The position numbers and the translations under genes were made by a program. From Geitlerinema sp. PCC 9228 (lineage in GTDB: Bacteria; Cyanobacteriota; Cyanobacteriia; Cyanobacteriales; PCC-9228), in NCBI RefSeq assembly GCF_001870905.1, contig NZ_LNDC01000133.1, positions 36,653 to 100,652 of the forward strand: a DNA stretch of 64,000 bases, written 5' to 3'. The notes beneath the pieces were generated by a model that saw only the letters and a program-made list of their open reading frames with translations, had not been told where the DNA came from and did no database searches. Shown in pieces: positions 9,556 through 18,785 of this stretch (within the stretch, counting starts at the first letter, position 1; each line of letters starts with the position of its first letter).

Positions 9556-9948
9556 TTACTCCCAGCGGCCACTCGCTAACAGTTTACCACCCAGGGCATG
9601 GACTTTTTTCGGATCCATATAATACGCCCAAACTTTGCCCAAAGAGGTTTTATCGAGCTGAAAAACTTCAATTTCCTGACGATTGTAGGCATTTTTCGCC
9701 GGATCGCGATTGGGGTCGTAATCTTCCAACTCATCGATTTTCGGCAAAATACTGTCGTCAGGGAACGCTAAAATCACCCCACGGACCCAACCCGCCTCTG
9801 GAGTCATCGCCGGATAGCCGAGACTGGGCAAATGGTACAATTTTCCCCGAGCGATCGCGGTCGTGGTAGATTGGACGCGCCCACGACACAAACGATGGTA
9901 GTTATGCTTGCCCGGCTTAAGCGTACCGTAAACAAAAACTCTCAGCAT
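9556..9948 (-). CDS. gamma-glutamylcyclotransferase-like (AIG2) protein
   Basis: A 130-residue protein with the GGCT/AIG2 signature FVYGTLKPGKHNYHRL at the N-terminus (residues about 5-20) and a conserved ELEDYDPNRD later, whose acidic residue would be the catalytic Glu. Family members cyclise gamma-glutamyl amines or act on glutathione-derived substrates, but many bacterial ones have no tested activity. The start at 9948 gives MLRVFVYGTLKPG, as usual. It is the first gene of a probable two-gene unit with the PhzF-like gene. Confidence 0.85.
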   Translation of the reverse strand: MLRVFVYGTLKPGKHNYHRLCRGRVQSTTTAIARGKLYHLPSLGYPAMTPEAGWVRGVILAFPDDSILPKIDELEDYDPNRDPAKNAYNRQEIEVFQLDKTSLGKVWAYYMDPKKVHALGGKLLASGRWE

Positions 9949-10057
9949 TGATTTCTAATTGATAGATGCTATTATTTCCATCCTATCTATCCTACTGAAG
10001 CGGCGCATATATGCCAAAATATTTTTGAGGTGAATAGGAGCAACAGGAGCGACTTCC

Positions 10058-12625
10058 GTGGAATCGAGATACAATCCCACATCCATCGAGCAAAAATGGC
10101 AGAAAACCTGGGACGAACAGGACGCCCATCGAACCCCTGACGACCCCAGCAAGCCGAAATTCTACGCCCTCTCCATGTTTCCCTATCCCTCTGGAAACCT
10201 GCACATGGGGCACGTACGCAACTATACCATCACCGACGTAATTGCTCGTTTTCGGCGGATGCAGGGATATCGCGTCCTCCATCCCATGGGGTGGGATGCG
10301 TTTGGATTGCCAGCGGAAAACGCCGCCATCGACCGTGGCATCCATCCCGCCCAGTGGACCTATCAAAATATCGCCCAGATGAAAGAACAACTCAAAGGTC
10401 TGGGCATCTCCATCGATTGGAACCGGGAAGTAGCTACCTGTTCTCCCGACTACTACCGCTGGACCCAATGGATTTTCCTACAATTTTTCCAAGCTGGTTT
10501 AGCCTATCAAAAAGAAGCTGCGGTTAACTGGGATCCCGTTGACCAAACCGTTTTAGCCAACGAACAAGTAGACAGCGAAGGACGTTCTTGGCGTTCCGGG
10601 GCCCTGGTAGAAAGAAAGCTATTGCGCCAGTGGTTTCTCAAAATTACCGAATACGCCGACCAGTTGCTAGAAGACCTGCAAAAACTCGACGGCTGGCCGG
10701 AACGGGTACGCTTGATGCAGGAAAATTGGATCGGCCAGTCTGTAGGTGCGTATTTAGAATTTCCGGTAGCGGGCATATCGGAGAAAATTGGCGTTTTCAC
10801 CACCCGACCGGATACCGTGTATGGGGTGACCTATTTGGTTTTGGCACCGGAACATCCCCTAACACCAAAAGTTACCACAAGCGATCGCCGGGAAGCTGTA
10901 GAGAAATTCATCCAAGAAGTATCCTCAGAAAGCGAAATCGAACGAACCGCCGAAGACAAACCCAAACGCGGGGTTCTTACTGGCGGCAAAGCCATCCATC
11001 CGTTTACCGAAACCGAAATTCCCATTTTAATCGCCGATTACGTCTTGTACGAATACGGAACCGGCGCTGTGATGGGGGTTCCCGCCCACGACGAACGGGA
11101 TTTCCAGTTTGCCCAACAAAATCAGTTGCCCATCCAAATGGTCATCGCGCCAGAATCGCAACCGGAGACGCAAGAGTTGCAACAGGCTTACACCGAACCG
11201 GGCATTATGGTCAACTCCGGTTCCTTTAGCGGCATGGCTTCGGAAGAGGGCAAACAGGCGATTGTAGACTACGCCGAAAAACACGGTATTGGCAGCGCCC
11301 GCATTCAGTATCGCTTGCGAGATTGGTTGATTTCCCGGCAGCGGTATTGGGGGGTTCCCATTCCCACGATTCACTGCCCCGAATGCGGTACGGTTCCGGT
11401 TCCTGAAGACCAGCTACCGGTGGAACTGCCGGAAGATGTGGAATTTAGCGGTCGCGGACCGTCGCCGTTAGCTAGGCTATCTTCTTGGATCAATGTATCT
11501 TGCCCCCAATGCGGCGCTGATGCCCAACGGGAAACCGATACCATGGATACGTTTATTGATTCTTCCTGGTATTTCTTGCGCTATGCCGACCCGCAAAACG
11601 AGAACAAACCGTTTGACCCGGCAGCAGCCAACGATTGGATGCCGGTAGACCAGTACGTGGGTGGTATCGAACACGCGATTTTGCACTTGCTGTATTCGCG
11701 GTTTTTTACCAAGGTATTGCGCGATCGCGGTTTGGTCAATTGCGACGAACCGTTCCAACGCTTGCTGACTCAGGGTATGGTGCAAGCGATCGCTTATAAA
11801 AATCCTACCACCGGCAAATACATTCCCCCCAGCGAAGTGGATACGGAAAATCCCCAAGACCCGCAAACCGGCGAACAATTGCAGGTCTTGTATGAAAAAA
11901 TGTCCAAATCCAAATACAACGGCGTAGACCCGCTGGAGGTATTGGAAACCTACGGTGCCGATACTGCCCGCATGTTTATTCTATTTAAAGCGCCGCCAGC
12001 CAAGGATTTGGAATGGGATGATGCGGATGTGGAAGGACAGTTCCGCTTTTTGAACCGGGTCTGGCGTTTGGTATCGGAGTTTGCCCATTCCGGTTACGAT
12101 ACTACAGCGAAAGTCGATCCGGCTGCTTTGGAAAAACCAGAAAAAGACCTGCGGCGGGCGGTTCACAATGCCATCAAAGCCATTACCGAAGATATTGAGG
12201 CAGATTACCAGTTTAATACGGCGATTTCCGAGTTGATGAAGCTCAACAATGCCCTCGCCGATGCCCAATGCCAGGATTCCCCAGCCTATGCAGAAGGAAT
12301 TCGGACGTTGGTGTTGTTGCTAGCGCCGTTTGCCCCGCATATTAGCGAGGAACTCTGGCATCAGCTAGGGTATACTGGGTCGGTTCACCACCAAGAATGG
12401 CCGCAATACGACCCGGATGCGTTGGTGGCGGAAGAAATCACGTTGGTGATTCAAATTATGGGCAAAACCCGGGGCAAAATTCAGGTACCGGCGGATGCGG
12501 ACCGCGATGCGTTGGAACGCTATGCTAGGAAATCGGATATTGCGCAAAAATATATAGGCGATCGCGAAATTAAAAAGGTGATTGTCGTACCTGGTAAATT
12601 GGTGAATTTCGTGGTTCCCAAATAG
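10058..12625 (+). CDS. leuS: leucyl-tRNA synthetase
   Basis: A class I aminoacyl-tRNA synthetase of 855 residues that charges tRNA-Leu. The HIGH-type motif is HMGH at residues 49-52 and the KMSKS loop is at about 614-618. A long CP1 editing domain lies between them (about 225-420; note [13 protein letters not shown] and [11 protein letters not shown]), as does a cysteine pair region ([19 protein letters not shown]). The start is GTG 10058 with GGAG 8 nt upstream, and the N-terminus [15 protein letters not shown] is as in the family. It is monocistronic, and its 3' end is convergent with the tubulin-like gene. Confidence 0.98.
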   Translation: MESRYNPTSIEQKWQKTWDEQDAHRTPDDPSKPKFYALSMFPYPSGNLHMGHVRNYTITDVIARFRRMQGYRVLHPMGWDAFGLPAENAAIDRGIHPAQWTYQNIAQMKEQLKGLGISIDWNREVATCSPDYYRWTQWIFLQFFQAGLAYQKEAAVNWDPVDQTVLANEQVDSEGRSWRSGALVERKLLRQWFLKITEYADQLLEDLQKLDGWPERVRLMQENWIGQSVGAYLEFPVAGISEKIGVFTTRPDTVYGVTYLVLAPEHPLTPKVTTSDRREAVEKFIQEVSSESEIERTAEDKPKRGVLTGGKAIHPFTETEIPILIADYVLYEYGTGAVMGVPAHDERDFQFAQQNQLPIQMVIAPESQPETQELQQAYTEPGIMVNSGSFSGMASEEGKQAIVDYAEKHGIGSARIQYRLRDWLISRQRYWGVPIPTIHCPECGTVPVPEDQLPVELPEDVEFSGRGPSPLARLSSWINVSCPQCGADAQRETDTMDTFIDSSWYFLRYADPQNENKPFDPAAANDWMPVDQYVGGIEHAILHLLYSRFFTKVLRDRGLVNCDEPFQRLLTQGMVQAIAYKNPTTGKYIPPSEVDTENPQDPQTGEQLQVLYEKMSKSKYNGVDPLEVLETYGADTARMFILFKAPPAKDLEWDDADVEGQFRFLNRVWRLVSEFAHSGYDTTAKVDPAALEKPEKDLRRAVHNAIKAITEDIEADYQFNTAISELMKLNNALADAQCQDSPAYAEGIRTLVLLLAPFAPHISEELWHQLGYTGSVHHQEWPQYDPDALVAEEITLVIQIMGKTRGKIQVPADADRDALERYARKSDIAQKYIGDREIKKVIVVPGKLVNFVVPK

Positions 12626-12629
12626 AAGC

Positions 12630-12652
12630 AGGGTGGGGATCCTTCCCACCCT
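12630..12652. terminator. GC-rich hairpin between leuS and the tubulin-like gene
   Basis: AGGGTGGG (12630-12637) pairs with CCCACCCT (12645-12652) directly after the leuS stop. It could end transcription from both convergent genes. No clear T-run follows on the plus strand. Confidence 0.55.
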
Positions 12653-12718
12653 ACCACGTATTGACACTCTCATGAATAGAATTCGTGAGATTCTCGCTTC
12701 GTTGGGTAAACAGGAAAC

Positions 12719-15700
12719 TTAACCATCCATACCCAGCAATTTACGCTTGGCTGCCTGGAATTCTTCTTCGCTAAGCAACCCCTCCTTCTTCATTTCTGCT
12801 AGTTTTTGTAATTCTTCCATATTGCCCTTGCTACTCCCTTGGGCATTGCTATCGGCTGGTGGGGGCGCTGGGGTGGCTGACCCGTTGCTGGTGGAAACCA
12901 TTTCTAAATCGGGTTCCGGCACTGGCGTGGCTGCAGTTGGGCTTGGCTGACTGGAAGCTGGTTCTGCTGCTGGCGTAGATGCTTCGGGAGATTGGGTAGG
13001 TAACTTCCAATCTTGGATGGTTGTACGGATAATATCGCGTTCGCGTTTGTATTCTTTGCTGTCTTCCCCTCCCTGTTTGTCTAGTTCGCCAGCAAGTTGT
13101 TTTAAGTAGTCCATAAACTGTTGGTACAAAGCATGTTTCTGGGCTGGCGTTTCGGCTGCCTCCCGTTTTGCTTGGACTTGACTGTCAATTTCCTCGCGGT
13201 CGGGACGGCAAGCTGGTACCTCCAAAACTTGAATCGCTTCTTCCCAACTGGAAGCCAGGTCAACATTTTCCGTTCCCACTTCTGTTTGGCGCGTATAGCG
13301 AATATTGCGCTCTTGAGTGGCACGATTTTCTTCTTCTCGCAAGACACCAAGCGCCCGGGCAAGGACAATCAGTTTAAAGATATTGGGGTCTTCGGGGAAA
13401 ATATCCCAAAAGGGTGCCTCTTTTTGCATGTGAACGGGAATGGGCAAATCTTTGCTTTCTCCCCGCAACTGGGCGCGTTTGGCGATGATGGTTTCCCCTT
13501 TCCAGTCTTGATAGGAACGGCGCAGTTCTTTCATGCCGTCGATACAACGTAGGGAAAACCCCCCCATTTCTTGGACAAAAACCAGGCGGTGGCGTTCGTT
13601 GTCTCCCAAGGGTTTGATGTCGTCTTCTTTGATGCCTTCCAGTTCTCCCAGCAGGGGCAGTACTTTTTGGGCGGCAGGATCGCCGGTATTGCGACCTCCC
13701 CGCAGGGCAACGTTGGTGTTGTAAGATGGGTTGAAGTTGGCGTCTTTTCCTTTGAGGACGGATTCGGAAAGGACAATCAGGGGTTTGGATTTGTTGTAAG
13801 CCACCCGCAGTTGGTTCACAACTTCTTCTTCGTCGTTGTAAGCTTTGAACAAGCGATCGCAAGCGGCTAGTTCGGTTTTCAGCTTGCTGCTTTCGGGACT
13901 GTTTTGAATCACTTTATAGGTTCGTTCGGAAACAATTTCCCGCCAGTCGCTTTCTTTGACCTCGGGAATGGAAATAATATCGAACAGGCGCATGACTTCG
14001 TCGGCGGCGCGGTTGTCTTTCCACAGGGGACTGGCTTGTTGGAGAATTTCTTCGGACATGGTGGTACAAATTTTGTCCATGCCGATTTCAAAGGTGGTTT
14101 TGCTGCCTTGGGTTTCCCCGGCTAGCTGTTCGATGACATTTTGGTACAGATCGTTGAGTTCTTGGCGATCGTACAGTTTTAAACCGTTAATGAGCAAGGC
14201 ATCGGCGCTTTCGGCTTCTTTCCTAGATTGGTCGTTAAAATGGTCCCTTGCCTGAATCAGCCTTTGCTGGTATTGATTGAGTTGGCGTTCCAAGACTGTC
14301 AAGTGTTCCTGCAGGCGGTCGATAACTTCTACGCCTAATGCCCTGGCTTTGCGCTGTATAATGGCAATTAAGGTTCCTTCTAAATTTCCTAAAGCTGACT
14401 CGCAATATTCTTCCATTTTGGCTTGTTTGGAAATGCCAAATTTATCCCGAAACTCAACAATATCTTGGATACTTTGTTCGTATTGCTTTTGACAGGCTGA
14501 TTCGTTGGGTTCCCAAATTTTTTCCTGTTCGCGGCGGAATTTTTCGCTGGTATCGTCAAAGATTTGCCGGGCGGTGGTAATAAATTCGGCAGCAAATTTT
14601 GGTCCTCGCTGGCGGTCTTCGATGATGCTGTATAGTTCTTCTTCTAGGGCTTGGCGACCGCGTTGGATAATTTCGTTGCGGTTGCTGTACATGCGCTTGA
14701 GGTAATCCCCATGCTGCCGTTCGTCGGTACTCAGTTCGCGAAAGTGTTCCCGGCGATATTCTTCCACTTTGGGGTTGAGATATTCATCTAGAAACCGCAT
14801 GATGTTGCCGGTTTCCGACCCCATGACTTTGACGCCTTGTTGCTTGCACTCCAGCCAATTGTCGTTGGCGATTTCGTTGCGCAAGCTGTTCACCCATTCG
14901 GAAATGATGGCAATATAAGAGCGATCGCCGCCAGCGGATAAATCAGCTAGCAGTTCTGCCTGGGTGAGGCGTTTGGGTTTGAGAATGTCCCCGCGAACGA
15001 CTTCTAGCATTTGCGGCGGTAAAATGGCGGATTCGTTCAGCCACCAAGCTGCTAGGTCTTTGGCTAAACGATTTGAGAGGGAAGCCCGAATTTGCGCCAC
15101 GGGAATTTCAATGGTAGACAGCCCAAAACTCATAAAGTTTTTGGGATATCCCCTACCACCGGGGTCGGCTTGCGCAAAGGCCCCTTTAATGTTATCGCGA
15201 ATGGAGCGTTTGTGAGGGGCAAATTCAGAAGTCAGGTCGAGAAAGATGTTTTGAGCCATCATTTCTCGGATTTGTTCCAAACTAAAATCGCTTTCCCCGT
15301 TTTTGGTTCCTACCAAATAGGTAAAGTCGAAGGGTGGTTTTTGACTGCGTACTTCGTTGCTTTGACCTTCGCTAAATTGAAATGCATATTCGGTACGATG
15401 GTCGCAAAAGTAACTTAATTCCATTAAAGCAGCGTAACCGTTGGCCAAAACGCGATCGCCAGCACTAATTCCCGAAAAAGCCGTTGGCATGGGCATAATT
15501 CCCGTCACCAGAGGCGATCCTTCTCCTTGTATCCAATGGCGGATACAGTAAGCCATATCGATTAACATGCCGCTGCCAGTACCGCCAGAAAGGGAACCCG
15601 TCACAAAAATATTAATTTGATTGGTTTTTACCTTGACGCCGTACCGATCCAGCATGGAGTTTTCTTTCCCTTTCACTCGCTTGACGGCATCCAGAAATTT

Positions 15701-16108
15701 TTTCCGAATGGCATCGTAGTTACAGAAAAAAGCAAACCGCCCGCAAGCGCGAATTTGACCGGCACCAGCTTCCAAACCGCCGATATTGCGTTCTAGTTCT
15801 TTGGGAAACCAGCTTTCAATCCATGGATAGTTTCCCATATTGCACACCATATCCTCGACTTGGCGGCCGCTGACTGTGGCAAAATGTTTCTCCGTATCTT
15901 TAAAAGGACTGCCACCGGCTTCGGGATTGCTAATTTTATAATCTTTATCTGTATCTACGACCAAAAAGCTTAAAACGGGGAAATTTCTCAAACTGCCGTA
16001 ACTTTCTTCGGCGAGACGACGCACCCGCGAGAGGACTTCCGCACCGGTTCCGCCAATACCTACTAATATGGTAGGAACCATTGTTTTTGCTTCTACTTCC
16101 GCAGCCAT
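12719..16108 (-). CDS. giant tubulin/FtsZ-like GTPase with C-terminal SHOCT-like motif
   Basis: A 1129-residue protein whose N-terminal third resembles the Tubulin_2 group of tubulin/FtsZ-like GTPases. A glycine loop GIGGTG is at residues 17-22 and the nucleotide-binding T4 signature GSLSGGTGSG at 171-180. An acidic strand end (VVDTDKDY) lies near 50, where tubulins bind nucleotide. The long middle (about 400-900) is charged and helical with coiled-coil character. A Pro/Ala/Ser-rich linker (about 1045-1095) leads to a final 33-residue helix pair (MEELQKLAEMKKEGLLSEEEF) that fits a SHOCT oligomerisation motif. AGGAG lies just before ATG 16108. The VWA gene is 60 bp upstream on the same strand, suggesting an operon. 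It is predicted cytosolic; polymerisation is an inference from the fold. Confidence 0.88.
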   Translation of the reverse strand: MAAEVEAKTMVPTILVGIGGTGAEVLSRVRRLAEESYGSLRNFPVLSFLVVDTDKDYKISNPEAGGSPFKDTEKHFATVSGRQVEDMVCNMGNYPWIESWFPKELERNIGGLEAGAGQIRACGRFAFFCNYDAIRKKFLDAVKRVKGKENSMLDRYGVKVKTNQINIFVTGSLSGGTGSGMLIDMAYCIRHWIQGEGSPLVTGIMPMPTAFSGISAGDRVLANGYAALMELSYFCDHRTEYAFQFSEGQSNEVRSQKPPFDFTYLVGTKNGESDFSLEQIREMMAQNIFLDLTSEFAPHKRSIRDNIKGAFAQADPGGRGYPKNFMSFGLSTIEIPVAQIRASLSNRLAKDLAAWWLNESAILPPQMLEVVRGDILKPKRLTQAELLADLSAGGDRSYIAIISEWVNSLRNEIANDNWLECKQQGVKVMGSETGNIMRFLDEYLNPKVEEYRREHFRELSTDERQHGDYLKRMYSNRNEIIQRGRQALEEELYSIIEDRQRGPKFAAEFITTARQIFDDTSEKFRREQEKIWEPNESACQKQYEQSIQDIVEFRDKFGISKQAKMEEYCESALGNLEGTLIAIIQRKARALGVEVIDRLQEHLTVLERQLNQYQQRLIQARDHFNDQSRKEAESADALLINGLKLYDRQELNDLYQNVIEQLAGETQGSKTTFEIGMDKICTTMSEEILQQASPLWKDNRAADEVMRLFDIISIPEVKESDWREIVSERTYKVIQNSPESSKLKTELAACDRLFKAYNDEEEVVNQLRVAYNKSKPLIVLSESVLKGKDANFNPSYNTNVALRGGRNTGDPAAQKVLPLLGELEGIKEDDIKPLGDNERHRLVFVQEMGGFSLRCIDGMKELRRSYQDWKGETIIAKRAQLRGESKDLPIPVHMQKEAPFWDIFPEDPNIFKLIVLARALGVLREEENRATQERNIRYTRQTEVGTENVDLASSWEEAIQVLEVPACRPDREEIDSQVQAKREAAETPAQKHALYQQFMDYLKQLAGELDKQGGEDSKEYKRERDIIRTTIQDWKLPTQSPEASTPAAEPASSQPSPTAATPVPEPDLEMVSTSNGSATPAPPPADSNAQGSSKGNMEELQKLAEMKKEGLLSEEEFQAAKRKLLGMDG

Positions 16109-16168
16109 GGCAAATCTCCTTTTGTTTTTTGTAACGACATGCTCAATCCCTAAAAGAGGACGTACAAT

Positions 16169-17074
16169 CTAACATCGCGAAAGCCAAGGAATTCCTCCAG
16201 CCAAACGCCAAACAATACCCGGTGTGGCGGCACTCCAGAAAAAAGCATTTCCCAAAGCAATTTTTCCAGCTACTGGCATAGGTAGCTTCATCATCCCTTG
16301 TAAAACCCAGCGGTCTAAGGGCAAAACCAACAGCCACATCAAGGCAATCCAGATCGATCCTATCCAAAAAATAATCCAAGGTAAGTTACTGTTGAACTGA
16401 CTGAATAAGTCTTCGGCGAAGAGAACATCTAAATTGTTAATTTGCCCTGATAAATAAATTCCCTGGGTGGCTAAGGCAGCTTTTCGCAATTCGGGGGCTT
16501 GCTGGCCGATAATAATGGAATGAAGCCTCACTTTTTTTAGGGCGGCTTGGGTAATGGTGGCTGGCGCTACTTCAGCTTTCCCATCGGTGACCAGCAGTAA
16601 TTCCCGACAGGTGTTTTCCAAGCTTTCCAAAGAAGAAATGCCTTTTTGGATAACTTGGTCGATATCGGTTTGGTCGGGTTCGACTTTTTCGGGAAGCTGC
16701 GGGTCTTGCAGGACTTGCGTTAACTGCCGCTTTACTTTCTGACTGTTATCGCTAAAGCTTTTCGTCAAAGGAACCACTTCCCCACCAAACCCCAGAATTT
16801 GTACTTGGTTGGGTTGGCGTAGATTCTGGGGGGAATTTTCGTCGAGATAAGCCCGTACGGCATCAATTTCTTGGGACATGGTGGAACCAGGGGCGTTAAA
16901 GTCCCCGGATTCGTATGTGCTATTGCTCAAATCCAGGGCAATAGCCACGCCGACGGCTGGTCTTCCCAGTCCTAGGAAAGCAAACAGTAGCAAACCCAGA
17001 CAGGCAAGTCCCAAAAAAATCAGGGGAATCTGAAATAATGGGTAACGCCAAAGGGCACGACGGGAGGATCTCAC
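16169..17074 (-). CDS. membrane-anchored VWA-domain protein
   Basis: A 301-residue protein with an N-terminal membrane helix (about 15-36), a von Willebrand factor A domain (about 40-205) and one or two C-terminal hydrophobic segments (about 225-255). The MIDAS metal site looks complete: D48-x-S50-x-S52 in ALDLSNST, a Thr in the DQTDIDQ stretch, and the Asp of LLLVTDGKAE. Such domains bind partners through a divalent metal. The start is GTG 17074 with AAGGAAG upstream. It precedes the tubulin-like gene by 60 bp, so the GTPase and the MIDAS protein are probably coexpressed. Confidence 0.85.
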   Translation of the reverse strand: MRSSRRALWRYPLFQIPLIFLGLACLGLLLFAFLGLGRPAVGVAIALDLSNSTYESGDFNAPGSTMSQEIDAVRAYLDENSPQNLRQPNQVQILGFGGEVVPLTKSFSDNSQKVKRQLTQVLQDPQLPEKVEPDQTDIDQVIQKGISSLESLENTCRELLLVTDGKAEVAPATITQAALKKVRLHSIIIGQQAPELRKAALATQGIYLSGQINNLDVLFAEDLFSQFNSNLPWIIFWIGSIWIALMWLLVLPLDRWVLQGMMKLPMPVAGKIALGNAFFWSAATPGIVWRLAGGIPWLSRC

Positions 17075-17745
17075 GGTTTTTTTCTTCCTTGTTGTTTTTC
17101 TACCTGAGAGACACTGCGATCGCTAGGTCTGACTAAGTCCATATGAAAAATGATTTAGGGACAGCGATCGCGACAGCCACGCTTGAAATTGACAAGATAG
17201 CGCTGGCTGCGTGAGATGGAACGGGTCGCTCCCAAAGAGCTTTCCATCCATTTGATTTGGTTTTCCCATCCCTAGCCAAGATATAACAGAGAAGGTTTCC
17301 TTAGCATTGTGCCCCAAACATAGAACCCTATCTATCCTTCCTATGCTTTGGTGTGCCAATTTCATTAACAAAGTGTATAGCAACCTTGCCAATCATTTTA
17401 TGTCATTATGTTAAGTCGGCAATGGGAGACCGATTGGTGGTTCTTCCCGAAAACGCTATAACAACCAGGACATCTGAATTAGCCGATTTTCCGTTTTGGG
17501 AGCATTTGATGGCGGAATGGCCATAAAGAAACCTGAGATTGTACTGTGGGACTCATTGGATTTCATAGAAATAAATATATCTTATGGTTTTATTTTTTGC
17601 CACTGGTGGGCATACTGCTTTTAAAGAATAAGCTATTTAGTAGAAATTTGACAATGTTTAGGATTTTTAAAAGAAAAACTCTAAGTTTGCAATTACAATA
17701 TTAGGAAATCCAGCCCGATTTGTCGTATGTTTTAGGAAGCAGCTA
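17075..17745. promoter_or_regulatory. 671-bp divergent intergenic region of the tubulin/protease locus
   Basis: This region separates the minus-strand VWA-tubulin pair from the plus-strand zinc-finger, M48 and trypsin genes, so it must hold promoters for both. The right half (17530-17745) is very AT-rich and the left half carries two GATCGC-type sites. A minus-strand open frame (17123-17392) has no recognisable domain and I do not annotate it. No clear palindromic operator was picked out by eye. Confidence 0.5.
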
Positions 17746-18741
17746 ATGAGTCCTTGGACTTGTACGGGACCGCCAGGTGAAGAGCACGAACCGGTCAATA
17801 ATTCGACCCCGGTGTGTACGGTGTGCGGTCGTCCTCGCGAGGAAAGTGAAAAAAACCCACCGCCTAATGGAACGTCTAAAGGTCCGAAACCACCGAAATC
17901 TACTTTGATTGCCGCCTCCACAGCTGCTTTGGTTGTTGTTGGTGGCGTATTTATTTGGCAGTTGCCCAACATCCCAGTTCTCTGCGATACCGTAGGCAAC
18001 TGCGCTGTAGATAAAGAAAATCAAAAACTGTACGAAACCGCCGTTTCCGAAGCAGACAGTGCCGTCAACGCTGCCAACCAAGCCACACAAGTATCTGAGT
18101 TACAACAAGCCCGCGATCGCTTGCAAGGCGCGATCGAGCAATTGCGATCGGTATCTCCCGAATCCAAACAAGTGTATCTGCAAGCCCAAGACGCCCTTAC
18201 TGACTACGAAGGGCAGCTAACGAGTATGGACGAACGGCTGCAAAAAGAGCAAGTTGCCCAGCAAAAGCTCAACCAAGCCACCAACCAAGCCAACTCTGCC
18301 CAACAGCAGAGCAGCCAAGCTAGTACGCTAGAAGAATTTGAAGCAGCTCAAGCCAAGTGGCAAGAAGCAACAAAAGCTTTAAAGGAGATTCCGGACAATA
18401 CATTTGTCACGGCACAAAAAGAGCAAAAATTACCCCAATACCAGAAAAAAGTAACAGAACTTGAAGACAAAATCGAACAAAAGGTTGCTGCCCAACGCCA
18501 ACGTAGAAATTCCTCTCAAAACTACCACAGAGGCGATATCGAACAAAAGGTTGATAATGCCCAACGCCAACGTAGAAATTCCTCTCGCCACTACCACAGA
18601 GGCGATCGCACGGGATCTAGAGGCACTCCACCACCACCAGATCCCAAATCGCCTGCCGATCCTTGCAATCCGGTTTGGGGAGACCCTGCGCCTGGATGTT
18701 CTAGTTCTCAGTCAGGTTCTTCCTCAGAACCAGTTTGGTAA
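17746..18741 (+). CDS. zinc-finger, single-TM, coiled-coil protein with C-terminal VW tail
   Basis: A 331-residue protein of unusual build. Residues 1-30 form a small zinc-finger candidate (W4, C6, H14, C24-x2-C27) resembling a RanBP2-type finger. A Pro/Lys-rich spacer follows, then one membrane helix (about 53-71). Next is a long Ala/Gln/Glu coiled coil (about 85-245), then a duplicated basic segment and a Pro/Ser-rich end with two cysteines that closes in EPVW. With a positive-before-membrane topology, the finger would be cytosolic and the coil outside the membrane. I do not recognise the family. It is followed 44 bp later by the M48 peptidase start, which suggests cotranscription. AGGAAG precedes ATG 17746. 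Confidence 0.8.
   Translation: MSPWTCTGPPGEEHEPVNNSTPVCTVCGRPREESEKNPPPNGTSKGPKPPKSTLIAASTAALVVVGGVFIWQLPNIPVLCDTVGNCAVDKENQKLYETAVSEADSAVNAANQATQVSELQQARDRLQGAIEQLRSVSPESKQVYLQAQDALTDYEGQLTSMDERLQKEQVAQQKLNQATNQANSAQQQSSQASTLEEFEAAQAKWQEATKALKEIPDNTFVTAQKEQKLPQYQKKVTELEDKIEQKVAAQRQRRNSSQNYHRGDIEQKVDNAQRQRRNSSRHYHRGDRTGSRGTPPPPDPKSPADPCNPVWGDPAPGCSSSQSGSSSEPVW
18472..18606 (+). repeat. in-frame tandem duplication in the zinc-finger/coiled-coil gene
   Basis: Two nearly identical units, 18472-18537 (66 bp) and 18538-18606 (69 bp), sit head to tail. Both encode IEQKV, AQRQRRNSS, then YHRGD. The second has one extra codon and a few substitutions (SSQNY versus SSRHY). This adds a strongly basic, Ser-rich stretch. 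Confidence 0.95.
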
Positions 18742-18785
18742 GGAATTGTTGGGCAGTTATAAGATTTCCCATGGAGGCTATACTC

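Noticed and set aside
17123..17392. Minus-strand frame of 89 codons between the divergent units
   Set aside because: No recognisable domain, signal or composition typical of a gene; it lies in promoter DNA.
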